Made by a program: the position numbers and the translations under genes. Below the pieces are notes generated by a model. That model did not search any database. It saw nothing but the letters and a program-made list of their open reading frames with translations, and had not been told where the DNA came from. Shown here in pieces: positions 26,925 through 38,632 of a stretch of 64,000 bases of DNA. Source of the stretch: Cannabis sativa. Lineage: Eukaryota; Streptophyta; Magnoliopsida; Rosales; Cannabaceae. The first letter of the stretch is position 1, and every line of letters begins with the position of its first letter. The stretch covers positions 27,231,280 to 27,295,279 of the forward strand of contig NC_083605.1 in NCBI RefSeq assembly GCF_029168945.1. The letters are read 5' to 3'.

Positions 26925-28119
26925 ATATTATTATTCTTATCATATCTTAATTTTTTTTTAAAAAAATAAAAAACGTTAAGGTATATTTATTGATTGATAT
27001 TTTATGTATGTATATAAATAAAATTTACGATTAATTATTTTTTATTTAAGTTTTAATATTTTTTTTGGAATTTATTTTTTATTTTCTAAATTTTTTGAAT
27101 ATTTTATATTTTTATAGAAAAATTATTAAAATAATGATAAAATATGAATTTAAGATTTATGTTTTTTTTTTATAGAAAAATTATTAAAATAATAGTAAAA
27201 TATCAATTTGTAGATTTATGCTTTAATAAAATATTAAAATTGAGAGAATTAAGGAGAGAAGAGAAAAATAATTTTGAAGTGATTTTAAAATGACATGTCA
27301 CTGTCTCATACTTCTTCTTTATATATATATATTGATTGATATTTTATCAAATTTAAATAAATTTAGATATGTTTGAATTCTATTTTTAGCATGTTAATTT
27401 TATACAAATTTTTTAAAATTTTACAAGATATTTTAAATGATTACAACTTTTGAAAAAAAATTAATTAAAAAATTATTTGGGATGCTCAAACATATAGGAG
27501 TGCATTGATAGACTCCTTCTAAAAGTGCATTGTATGAGCATTGAAAAGGATATTTTTGTCTTGAGTTTTTTTTTTTGCATTATATTTACTTAGGGAGTTT
27601 TATTTGTAACTCTAAAATTTATGAAAGCAATTATTTTGATATTTTTTATTTTATATTCATTTTAAAAAAATATATATTTTTAACTGTATACTTAGTTTTT
27701 TTTTAAAAAAAAATCTTCTTTCTTTTATTTGAACATTTAAATCCATTAAAAATCCTCCTCAAACTATTGAAATTGTGGGAGTCATGAAGTTTCATCTAAC
27801 TCTGTTCAATTTTACTAAAATGCGATTGTCCATGTATCAAACTGTACCCCCAAATTTCGACATCTACCAAATTATATCTCCTGAAATTTGACATGTACCA
27901 AATCATACTCCCTGGACTTTCATCAACGTTAGACATCTATTAGTAAAATTGAACAAAAGTCCTTAAATCCAACAATATTAATAGTATGGAGAGTATTTTT
28001 AACAACCTAAAAAAATTCAAAGGGCTCATTTCAACTGGAAACTGGCCCTGATGATGTGGATATCAATGTGTGACACGTGCAAAGAAGGAAAATATTCATA
28101 GAGTTAAGTGCCCCGGGTC
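26925..28119. other. AT-rich spacer between two LTR retrotransposons
   Basis: No gene is supported. It contains a 58-bp tandem duplication (TATAGAAAAATTATTAAAAT at 27113 and 27171) and a short array at about 27829-27920 in which ATGTACCAAAT/ATCAAACTGTAC-like units of about 30 bp recur three times with substitutions. Confidence 0.55.
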
Positions 28120-28124
28120 ATAAC

Positions 28125-30037
28125 TGTTGGGTTTTATGCCCTAAATAAAACTCTTTACAATCTGATTAGTTATCAATAAAAGAAATTAGAAGTGATTGAT
28201 GTTTGCATGAATTTTACATGCTAATGGCTTAATATGTTTAATATGTTTATGACATTCATACACACAAAATCAGTTAAATCCAGATCATATGTTTATTCAC
28301 AATTACAGTATCGTCAACACAGTGGAATGTGATTGTGATCATATGAATCAAAAGTTTTGGTCCCTGTTTCATCAGTGTTATTGGATTTACACTAATGTGA
28401 TAATCAGCGATGATGTGTACTTACACTTGGAGTAAGTGTTATGTTCTTTCCAGGGCATTAGTAAAGTATACTAGTTTCGAATGTATGGAGTATACATTGG
28501 ACTGGACCGATATTGCAACTAAGTTAAGATATTACAAACTTACCGTTATACATATCTTTCCAAGTCAATATCAGTAGTTGATCTTAAGATTAAAAGAATC
28601 TAAATCCTGATATGCTTGGGCTCAACTCAGGAGTGCTATTCATGTTCTTTGATTTATTAGTTAAGCCTACTTTTGGGTCAGGGTGATACGTATATTTTGG
28701 GAACATGATAGTATGATTGAGTGGGAATGCTGAACATAAATATGGAATCTATAGCTTCTACTGGTGTATAGAAGTCAAGTGATGATTCCCTTCGAGCTTA
28801 GCAAATAGAAGTAAATGGATGAGCTCTTGTTTAACTGACTAATTATTAGATCACTAAACACCATTTACATGTAGCTAAGTGTTTTAAGGGGCAAAATACA
28901 TTGAGGGGTGAGAACGGTAAAGAAATCCCATCTCGATGTAAATCATCTATATAGAGGATCTTTAAATCACAATAAGATTATAACAATGGTTAAATGAGAT
29001 AGTATATTGGTATCGTGAAACATACAATATGCTCTATATAAGTCTGAGAGTGCAATTCTAAGTTCTAAGAGTGAATTCAACGAAGAATTAATAAGTAGGA
29101 ATTTACTTGGTAAATTTGGTTCACTTATTGGAAGCTCAGCATATAGATCCATGGTCCCCATTCTAGTTGAGAACATTCTGCTTGTAAGACTCATTAATTG
29201 ATTCGTGATTGGTCAATTATAATTCTAAAGTTAGACTATGTCTAATTTTATGAATTTTCACTAAGCAGGGGTGAAATTGTAAGGAAAAGAGTTTTCTAGG
29301 TTTATTTATTTATTAATGGACTTTATATGTCTAATTAATAATTAAATTAAATGACAATATTATTTAATAATCTATTTTAGTTATTAAATAATTAGTTTTG
29401 GCATTTAAAAGGTTAGAATTGGAAAATTGGTGTTTTTGAGAGAATAGAGATAAAATTTGATAAAATTGCAAAATTAAGTGAGGCCCATTACAACACCTAG
29501 GCCGGCCACTTAATGTTGATTTTTCAAATTAATATTTTCATTATTTTAATGCCAAATAATTCTAAACCTAGACCTAGTAGTTGCCTATAAATAGAAAGTG
29601 ATGGCTCAGTCAAAACACAAGTTTTCAGATCATCCTTCTGACAGAAATTTCTCTCTTCAGAAAAACTGAGCCTTCCCACTTTCTATCCTTGGCCGAAATA
29701 CCTCTCTCTCTTTTCCCTTCATCTTTTTCGTGACCCTAGTGAAAGAGTAAGTGCCCACACACAGCAAGCAGTAACTCAATCATAGATTGGAAGACTGTGA
29801 AGGATCAAAGCTTGAAGAAGAAGGAGATTCGGGCTCAGATCTTGATTATACTCTGCTACAGAAAGGAATCAAGGGTTAGAGATCTGAGTGGAAGGAGACA
29901 TTTATTCCGCTGCATCAATGTAAGGTTTTCTTAACTTTATATGTGTTTATTTTATCGTTTTAGAAAGTTCATATTTAGGATGTTTAAACAACATACTTGT
30001 GAGTAGATCTAAGATCCTGGTAAAATAATTCCCAACA
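28125..30037 (+). repeat. 5' LTR of element A
   Basis: Begins TGTTGGG and ends CCCAACA, an inverted pair. A TATA box (TATAAATA) lies at 29586-29593, about 450 bp before the LTR end, marking the likely U3/R border. Confidence 0.95.
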
Positions 30038-30055
30038 ACTGGCCTCAGAGCCATG
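30038..30055 (+). promoter_or_regulatory. Primer-binding site of element A
   Basis: ACTGGCCTCAGAGCCATG starts directly after the LTR. The usual Copia site complementary to initiator tRNA-Met is TGGTATCAGAGC; here GCC replaces GTA, leaving TCAGAGC intact. Elements B and D share the GGCCTCAGAG core; C reads CCTCACAGCC. Confidence 0.75.
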
Positions 30056-33000
30056 GTAATTGATTTACTTACATGTAATTTGGACTTTAAAACGATTGTT
30101 TGTATGTTCTTTGGATGGTATCATGTTGTATTGAGTGTTATTTGATGATTGATTGATGTTTGTGAAATTTTCGTGAAAAATAATTGTGATTTCGTTTCTG
30201 GAATTATTTTTATTGGATAGTATGGAAAAAAATTAAGCAAGTTAGCCTTTTACAGAACTCAATTTGGATTTTATTTGAATTAGTTATGATTTTTTGAAGA
30301 TTTGACAAAATCGGGGCTGTGCTGATATTTTCCTGCGATCGCAGAACTGTCCGTACAGTTTCGAATTTTTTCTTTTTTCTTCAATTTTTCATACTTTTTC
30401 ATGGAATTAACTTCCAATTTTTTGTATGGTTTTGTATATATACTATTACTATTCCTAATTCAATTCTAATTATCTTTTTGAATTAATTTAATATTTTTTT
30501 TAATTTAATTCAAGATATTAGTGTAATTTGAATTCGAATAGAATTAGTATCTATCTTGTTGCTTAAAAATCTATCTTATTTTTAAATTTGATTATATCTT
30601 ATTTTTTTAAGGTCAGATTTTATGAGATATTTTTAATATCTTTTAAGATATTTTAAAAATATCTTATCTTTTAAGATATTTTAAAAATATCTTATCTTTT
30701 AAGATTCTTTTAAATTAAATCTTTTTAGATATTTTGACCTTATTTAAATAAGATATTTATAATCATGTAATTTTAAATAGATATAAGATATTTTGCTAAC
30801 TTTTAAATTTTTGTTATTTTATTTATTTAAATTAAATTTAAAAATCTGAAAAGATATTTCATTTATCTTTTCTATTTTTTTATTTAATTTTATTTTTAAA
30901 ATAACATTTAATTTTAAAAGTAGTTAGCAAATTTTGAAATGATATTTAGGTTGGTTGAAACCTAATTTTTCAAAAGTAGGTTTAATTTTAAATATTTTTT
31001 TTTAAATTTCGAAATTTAATTTTTTTTATTATTTCCGAAATTAAAATATTTTTTTATTTTATTTTATTTTTCGAAAATTAAAATATTTTTTAATTATTTA
31101 TTTTTCGAAATTATTTATTTAAAATTAAATAAATCCTACTTCCAACTATCCAGCTAACCTTGTTGCAGGAGTATGTGTTTTTAGCTTATGTGTAAGTTTT
31201 TAAAAACCTATTATTACTTGATTGCAAATAGCCATGGTTACTTTTTGCCAGATCTAATGATCTGATGGCTCCCTTGGTCAAGTTAATAATTTGTAACAGG
31301 TAAATTTTACAATCTTCTTTCATCTGTGTATGACCTAGCAACATGATAGGATCCATCCAAAGTGTGCCTGTGTGAGCCTATATGTTTATTTTATTATATA
31401 GATGCATATAGGTTGTTGCTAAATAAAATGTCACACCATGATAGATTTTATTTAGGTCCATCTAGTTTTTGGACCTATTCAATTAATAACAGTTATTTAT
31501 TTTAAGGTTAAATTCCTCTCTTTTGGGCCTTGTGTGAGAGTTGGGAGCCATAGAAGTGGGTACGACATACTGAACCCAGCACCCCCTCACATGAACTACC
31601 CCAATTGTGAAGGCCCATTTGCCTGATTTGAATAACTGTACTAGGTTAATTATATTAGTTTGACCTAATAAAATTGAATTAGCAACATAATTAACTTTTA
31701 AAATATATGAAATTTATTTTTCATTTTAATATTTTAAAGTTAATTTTAAGAAAAACACTTTTAGTTTAGATATTATTTCTAGACAAACTATTTGTATTTT
31801 TCTTGTATTTAATTAAATATAGAATTTTAACTAACTAAGATTCTTTCTGGAGCTTATTTAATTAAATATTCCTATTTAAGTTATAAATTAGTTGTATCAA
31901 CTGATTTTTCTTATCTAACTTAAATTTGAATATTTGATTTAAATTTTAAATCAAGTTGAGGAATCTTAGGCATTATTTATTAAAGATTCTTAAGATATTT
32001 TTTAAGTTAATATCTTTTCGAATATTAACTTAAAATGGAATATTTTAGATATTTTTTGGTTAATATCTTTTCAAATATTAACTTTAAAAAGGTATCTTCA
32101 AATTAAGTGGTTACAACTTAATTTGTGATATTTAATTAAATCTAGATTTGAAATTATTTAAGTTTTAGATTTTTTCTATATAACTTAAATTAGATATTTT
32201 TCAAATTTTGAAAAGATACTTAGTCAAATAAGATATTTTCTAGATAGTAATTTCTAGACTACTTATTATTTCTAATAATTAAATAGGAAAATCATACTTT
32301 GTGAAATTAATTATTTACATAATTAATTTTGGTACAATTTTATTAAGTATATTTTTCCTAGTATTAAATAGAAATTAATAATTAAGCCTTCTCTACACTT
32401 AATTATTATTTCTTGAATTTAATACATTGAATTAACTTGCAGAATCTAAATATATAAGTTGATTTTCATCATGATACTTAAATATTTATTGATTTTTCAT
32501 GACACTTAATTAAATAGAAAATTATTTTTAGGTTAAAATTTAATTTTTCAACTTAAATTTAAATAATTTTCAATATATATATTTTTCTTTATTTTATTAA
32601 TCAATTTCGAAATTTGCATTTTATTTATGCAATATTTTCGAATTTTTTATTTTGAAAAATAGATTGGGTTGTAAATTAATTATTTATTTTAATTAATTCT
32701 TGGACCAACTCAAGTCAATGATTTTTTCATCTAATTGATTAATTTAAAATAAATGAATTTAAAATATATATATATATATATATATATTATTAGAAATTAA
32801 ATTAACTAGTCAAAAGAATATCTAGATAGGTGATATTTTTGCTTGAAGTATTTCTTTTCTATTTTTATTATTTTCGAAAATTGTATTTTTATATACTTTA
32901 AATTTTCGAACCCAATAAATATATTCTCAAAGGAAATTTTTAAGTTGCTAATTATTTATTTAATTCAACTTAAATTAATTTCCTTAATATTTATATTTAA

Positions 33001-33707
33001 GATTATTACTAAGATGGAAATAATTAATTTTATTTCAATCACCATCTAAGTATAATTTTATAAATATTATATTAAATCCTTATTTTTGAATTTTAATTCT
33101 TAAATAGAATTTAATGAGATTTATTTATTAGAATAATAAAGAAAATACATTTTAAACAATGAGCTTTATTATTATTAAGATATTCGATCTCCATTGTGGA
33201 TTTTACACCGCGTTTGTTTTAGTGAGTAATCCTCCCTAATGGAGGAACGTTCATTAGCAATTTCGCACCGTTTAATCTCGCATGATAAGTGGTTTGTAAG
33301 TGTTTTATATGGTATAGATCACCCTAATGGTGGCGACCATATTTGACTTGCAAATTGCGAAACAATGGTAGAAGCTCATGAGATAGAATAGCCTTGACTC
33401 TCGCCTAAACGGGACAACGCTGGATTCTGATCTTGATCGAATAAAAGGTTGCTAGAATGTTTAACATTTTAGATGAGCTGACAACTCTATTCAATGGATG
33501 GTAGCTTTGACTCTCGCCTAAACGGGACACTGATATCAGTTTGTTGAAAACCTTGGAAATTATTTAGGATTGAATTTTTTAAGTATTTTCTCATATCATT
33601 CCTACTTGCTATGTGCTTATAATTTTTGAATTGTTTTTGTGTGTTAAACCATTATTCAATTTCTATTTGTTGATTTCTATTATTTTGTAGTATCCTGTTT
33701 TGCCAAA
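30056..33707. other. AT-rich leader of element A
   Basis: A 3.65-kb non-coding leader before gag, extremely A/T rich. It holds the short GC-rich spot at about 30315-30358 (see findings for the same site in other copies), a palindromic tandem array at 30637-30706, and a duplicated motif CTCTCGCCTAAACGGGAC (about 33399-33416 and 33510-33528). It aligns with the leaders of elements C and D, so it is conserved as part of the family. Confidence 0.75.
30637..30706. repeat. Palindromic short tandem array in the element A leader
   Basis: A unit of about 28 bp built on ATCTTTTAAGATATTTTAAA is repeated about two and a half times; each unit is partly self-complementary. Confidence 0.7.
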
Positions 33708-34568
33708 ATGAATCCCATGTTATCACTGTTGACTGAAAACAAGCTGAATGGATCTAACTTTAATAAATGGAACGAGAACATTAATATTGCTCTCATAGGG
33801 AAAAGTGCCTTGTTTGTTTTAACTGAGCCGTCACCTGAAGTGCCTGGGGACAATGCATCCAAAGCTGTGAAAGAAAAGTATGAGCGTTGGCAGAAAGCAA
33901 ATGACAAAGCTCTATACTTTATGCTTTCTAGCATGGTTGACACCCTCAAAACTCGGTTTTCTAAAACTGAGAAGGCTGCTGAAGTTATGACGAAGTTAAA
34001 TGAGCTATTCGGTAAGGCATCACTTCAGTCACGCTTTGACGCGACTAAGAAGTACATTAATGCACGGATGGAACCTCATCAAAACGTGCGTGACCATGTT
34101 CTCCTCATGTCCAGTTATTTCCAAGAAGCCCAGGATCATGGTGCTTAAATGGACAGTGCTACTCAAGTTAGTCTTATCTTGAATAGCCTGAATCCAGCAT
34201 TTCTACCATACACGTCAAATTATGTCATGAATAAGAAGGAAATTGATTTTCATGAATTAGTCAATGACCTTCAAACTTATGAAAATTTGATTGGAGGACC
34301 CAAGAAGAAAGGGAGTAAACCTCATAATCCTGGTAATGGCAATAGGACGATAAAACCTGAAGCAAATGTTGCCTCTACTTCAAAGCCCAAATCGAAGAAG
34401 AAGTGGAAGAACACCAAGAAGCGAACAAAAGCCATGAAAAAGGCTGCTCCTTCTGGTGATGCTGCACTTAAAGGAAAGTGTTTCTACTGCAATGAGAAAG
34501 GTCATTGGAAACCCCAGTGTCCTAAACTTCTTGCAAAGAAACAAGGTATTTCCATTTATAAACTTTAA
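33708..34568 (+). pseudogene. Copia-type gag of element A, one internal stop
   Basis: Capsid/nucleocapsid protein of the element. The frame starts at the ATG at 33708 (MNPMLSLLTENKLNGSNFNK) and, except for one TAA at 34146-34148, is open to 34568 (286 codons). The N-terminal two thirds match the Copia gag core (Retrotran_gag_2/UBN2 type: NKWNENINIAL, then KTRFSKTEK, MNKKEIDFHELV). A lysine-rich basic stretch follows, then a CCHC zinc knuckle CFYCNEKGHWKPQC near residue 263. In element C the codon at the TAA site is GAA. As read, the protein would be cut after 146 residues, losing the knuckle. A product could only arise by readthrough or downstream re-initiation at the ATG that follows directly. 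Confidence 0.9.
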
Positions 34569-36389
34569 GAGTTTTAGTGAATTATTATCCAATTGGATTT
34601 ATGATTCTGGACTAAACTTTGTTTATTTGTTTTCTTCTTCTTATAGGCACAGCTACTTGAACTCAATTGAGTTGGATCAGAAAGCTAGACCAAAGGGTGA
34701 AATCGTCCAGATGAAGATGAAACTCTTCAATTTTTGAATTAATTGTTCTAGTTTAAAGACAATTTGGATTTCAAATTTTAGTTAGGGATATTTATCCCTG
34801 TTTCTCTCATATTGTTGCAATATTTTTTTTATTAATAAAGTTTTATTTTTTTTTTCGAAATTCACTATTGCAAATTATGAGATTGAGCTTCATTTATTTT
34901 AACTTCATCAATTATTACCACATTATATTTGTATGTTTGTATGTGTATGTGTTTTTATTATTGATGCAAATTCTATAATATTTACAACTCTTCATAGAGT
35001 TATATTATATAAACACTAGAAATTATTTCTATGTTTATCAATAATTGTTAATTCTCATACAATTATTAAGAATTTGTTTAATAAAAGGATCTTATGATCT
35101 GATAGGGGTGGAGAAAAGTTAAGAAAACTATGCAGTTCAACGATCTTTTATATCTAATGAACTCTGGATAGTATTCAACTCCACATAAACTCTATCACAC
35201 TAAGAGAATCATGATCTTTACAACCTTTAGGGGTGGATCATAATCTCTATATACTTAGGGTTGGAGGTTATCCATAGTACCCTATATGTATATTCTTAGG
35301 GGTGGAGTCTATTCCACAATTCCCTATGAAACACATATCTTGTTTAAACATAGAAGTAATATAATGAGTCAGCTATTGTCAATATAAATTCTTGATCTTG
35401 ATTGTATGTTCCATTTCGATTTTACTGTTGTAAGTAAAAGTTTGATACCTTTGAAAGTTCTTTGTTAAAGTTTCACACTACCTTAATTGAGTGGGAGAAT
35501 TTTAAAATTCTATACCCATCTTCATTAGGTTGATAATTGTGATAGGTACTTAAGAACAATACTGAAAAGCAAATCTAACCATTCACATGGATATGAATAG
35601 CTTATCAGAATTATGAGAATAAGATAAAGAACTCTAGTTCAGTCCATTCGAATGACTTGAACCAAGAATTCTTAATCCTCATAAAATTTGATGGTATCTT
35701 AATTTTGATTACTTTATCTCTGGCATGTATTTTTCACTTCAAATACTAGTCTGCTATGTTGATGACTTAGTCTTAACTTAAAGTTTCAGACTAACACAAA
35801 AGTCACAACTAGGTAACTCTCTAAACAATCAGAGGTTAAAAGTATTATTTAACCAGACATCTGCTATTGAGTGGGAGCTATCTGAGATGTAATCAAATAG
35901 GGAACATTAGAAGATATTCAAGAAGGATTTATGAAAGTGATCTATATGTCAGATATTAAGGAACTGTGTATCAGTTGTCTTTGTATCTCACCATCTAATT
36001 TCCAAATTCTATAAGATGGTGCTTACTTTGGGGGTGGAGGAATTATTGTATAATAATTCAAGCTCTACCAGAGAAGAATTATAACTTGGTCTATTCGAAA
36101 ATACCAGAAAGTTACATCACTGAAGAAAAGTCTACACTGTATTATCTCAATTACATATTTTAAAATATGAGAGATATGTCCTCTGTTAATTCAGATGTAC
36201 TTTTAAAACAGTAAAGATTTCAGTATCCCTTGATGAGTAAAGCATATAGTAAAGGATGTTTCATAAGAGTATTTATGAACTAGTTTCCAGAAGTTTGGGT
36301 GGATTCAAATATACTACACTTGATGCGAAGATCAAGACATCGAATTGACCTATTTGCACGGTTGTTTTATATTAGTGCAAGTGGGAGTT
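34569..36389. other. Post-gag region of element A, pol absent
   Basis: At 34588-34611, in another frame than gag, the sequence reads SNWIYDSG, which resembles the start of a Copia aspartic protease active site (W-x-x-D-S-G); nothing of protease, integrase or RT follows. The rest is AT-rich with recurrent purine motifs GGGGTGGA (about 35104, 35229, 35298, 36030). The last bases before the LTR are the polypurine tract. Confidence 0.65.
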
Positions 36390-38304
36390 TGTTGGGTTTT
36401 ATGCCCTAAATAAAACTCTTTACAATCTGATTAGTTATCAATAAAAGAAATTAGAAGTGATTGATGTTTGCATGAATTTTACATGCTAATGGTTTAATAT
36501 GTTTGATATGTTTATGACATTCATACACACAAAATCAAGTAAATCCATATCATATGTTTTTTCACAATTACAGTATCGTCAACACAGTGGAATGTGATTG
36601 TGATCATATGAATCAAAAGTTTTGGTCCCTGTTTCATCAGTGTTATTGGATTTACACTAATGTGATAATCAGCGATGATGTGTACTTACACTTGGAGTAA
36701 GTGTTATGTTCTTTCCAGGGCATTAGTAAAGTATACTAGTTTCGAATGTATGGAGTATACATTGGACTGGACCGATATTGCAACTAAGTTAAGATATTAC
36801 AAACTTACCGTTATACATATCTTTCCAAGTCAATATCAGTAGTTGATCTTAAGATTAAAAGAATCTAAAAATCCTGATATGCTTGGGCTCAACTCAGGAG
36901 TGCTATTCATGTTCTTTGATTTATTAGTTAAGCCTACTTTTGGGTCAGGGTGATACGTATATTTTGGGAACATGATAGTATGATTGAGTGGGAGTGCTGA
37001 ACATAAATATGGAATCTATAGCTTCTACTGGTGTATAGAAGTCAAGTGATGATTCCCTTCGAGCTTAGCAAATAGAAGTAAATGGATGAGCTCTTGTTTA
37101 ACTGACTAATTATTAGATCACTAAACACCATTTACAGGTAGCTAAGTGTTTTAAGGGGCAAAATACATTGAGGGGTGAGAACGGTAAAGAAATCCCATCT
37201 CAATGTAAATCATCTATATAGAGGATCTTTAAATCACAATAAGATTATAACAATGGTTAAATGAGATAGTATATTGGTATCGTGAAACATACAATATGCT
37301 CTATATAAGTCTGAGAGTGCAATTCTAAGTTCTACGAGTGAATTCAACGAAGAATTAATAAGTAGGAATTTACTTGGTAAATTTGGTTCACTTATTGGAA
37401 GCTCAGCATATAGATCCATGGTCCCCATTCTAGTTGAGAACATTCTGCTTGTAAGACTCATTAATTGATTCGTGATTGGTCAATTATAATTCTAAAGTTA
37501 GACTATGTCTAATTTTATGAATTTTCACTAAGCAGGGGTGAAATTGTAAGGAAAAGAGTTTTCTAGGTTTATTTATTTATTAATGGACTTTATTTGTCTA
37601 ATTAATAATTAAATTAAATGACAATATTATTTAATAATCTATTTTAGTTATTAAATAATTAGTTTTGGCATTTAAAAGGTTAGAATTGGAAAATTGGCGT
37701 TTTTGAGAGAATAGAGATAAAATTTGATAAAATTGCAAAATTAAGTGAGGCCCATTACAACACCTAGGCCGGCCACTTAATGTTGATTTTTCAAATTAGT
37801 ATTTTCATTATTTTAATGCCAAATAATTCTAAACCTAGACCTAGTAGTTGCCTATAAATAGAAAGTGATGGCTCAGTCAAAACACAAGTTTTCAGATCAT
37901 CTTTCTGACAGAAATTTCTCTCTTCAGAAAAACTGAGCCTTCCCACTTTCTATCCTTGGCCGAAATACCTCTCTCTCTTTTCCCTTCATCTTTTTCGTGA
38001 CCCTAGTGAAAGAGTAAGTGCCCACACACAGCAAGCAGTAACTCAATCATAGATTGGAAGACTGTGAAGGATCAAAGCTTGAAGAAGAAGGAGATTCAGG
38101 CTCAGATCTTGATTATACTCTGCTACAGAAAGGAATCAAGGGTTAGAGATCTGAGTGGAAGGAGACATTTATTCCGCTGCATCAATGTAAGGTTTTCTTA
38201 ACTTTATATGTGTTTATTTTATCGTTTTAGAAAGTTCATATTTAGGATGTTTAAACAACATACTTGTGAGTAGATCTAAGATCCTGGTAAAATAATTCCC
38301 AACA
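36390..38304 (+). repeat. 3' LTR of element A
   Basis: Nearly identical to 28125-30037, with a 2-bp insertion and about 15 substitutions. TATA box at 37853-37860. Confidence 0.95.
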
Positions 38305-38309
38305 ATAAC

Positions 38310-38632
38310 AGTCAACTCTGGATCCCTGCACCCATGTTGACTCCGAGAGCTCCAAAATGGACATTTAGATCCTGCCAAGTTGTTTCTAATTCACCATCTT
38401 TGATATTCTAAAGCAACAAGTCAAGAAGAGTCCATGTCTAAAACCTTGGAACTGAAAGGTGTTGATTTGACATCTCAAAATCTAACCCGAACACCTAGGG
38501 TTTCACCTAGTTCCTAACTTGACATTTGGACTAGGGTTTCAATTTTCGAGATCAGTCTAAGTGCTGATTTCTCAAATGTTGCACTTAGACATAAATAATA
38601 CTTGTAACAAACATGCTAAAGGCACTGGTATC
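38310..38632. other. Spacer between elements A and B
   Basis: About 320 bp of higher complexity than the flanking elements, without an open frame of note. It contains CTAGGGTTTC twice, a common motif of plant non-coding DNA. With 27.8-28.1 kb it forms the pre-insertion site of element A. Confidence 0.6.

Larger units (their letters stand above)
28125..38304 (+). mobile_element. Element A: complete gag-only LTR retrotransposon (LARD-like, Copia-type gag)
   Basis: LTRs 28125-30037 (1913 bp) and 36390-38304 (1915 bp) are flanked by the perfect 5-bp duplication ATAAC (28120-28124 and 38305-38309). They differ at only about 15 positions by eye, so this is a young insertion. A primer-binding site resembling the initiator-tRNA-Met type follows the 5' LTR, and GCAAGTGGGAG precedes the 3' LTR as the polypurine tract. 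The 6.35-kb interior has one coding region, a Copia-type gag. There is no RT, RNase H or integrase, so it must rely on enzymes from other elements. Confidence 0.93.

Noticed and set aside
28967..29194. A 75-codon minus-strand open frame that recurs in four LTR copies (28967, 37234, 42995, 51362)
   Set aside because: It recurs because the LTRs themselves are near-identical. The protein has no recognisable features and is absent from the B, D and E type LTRs.
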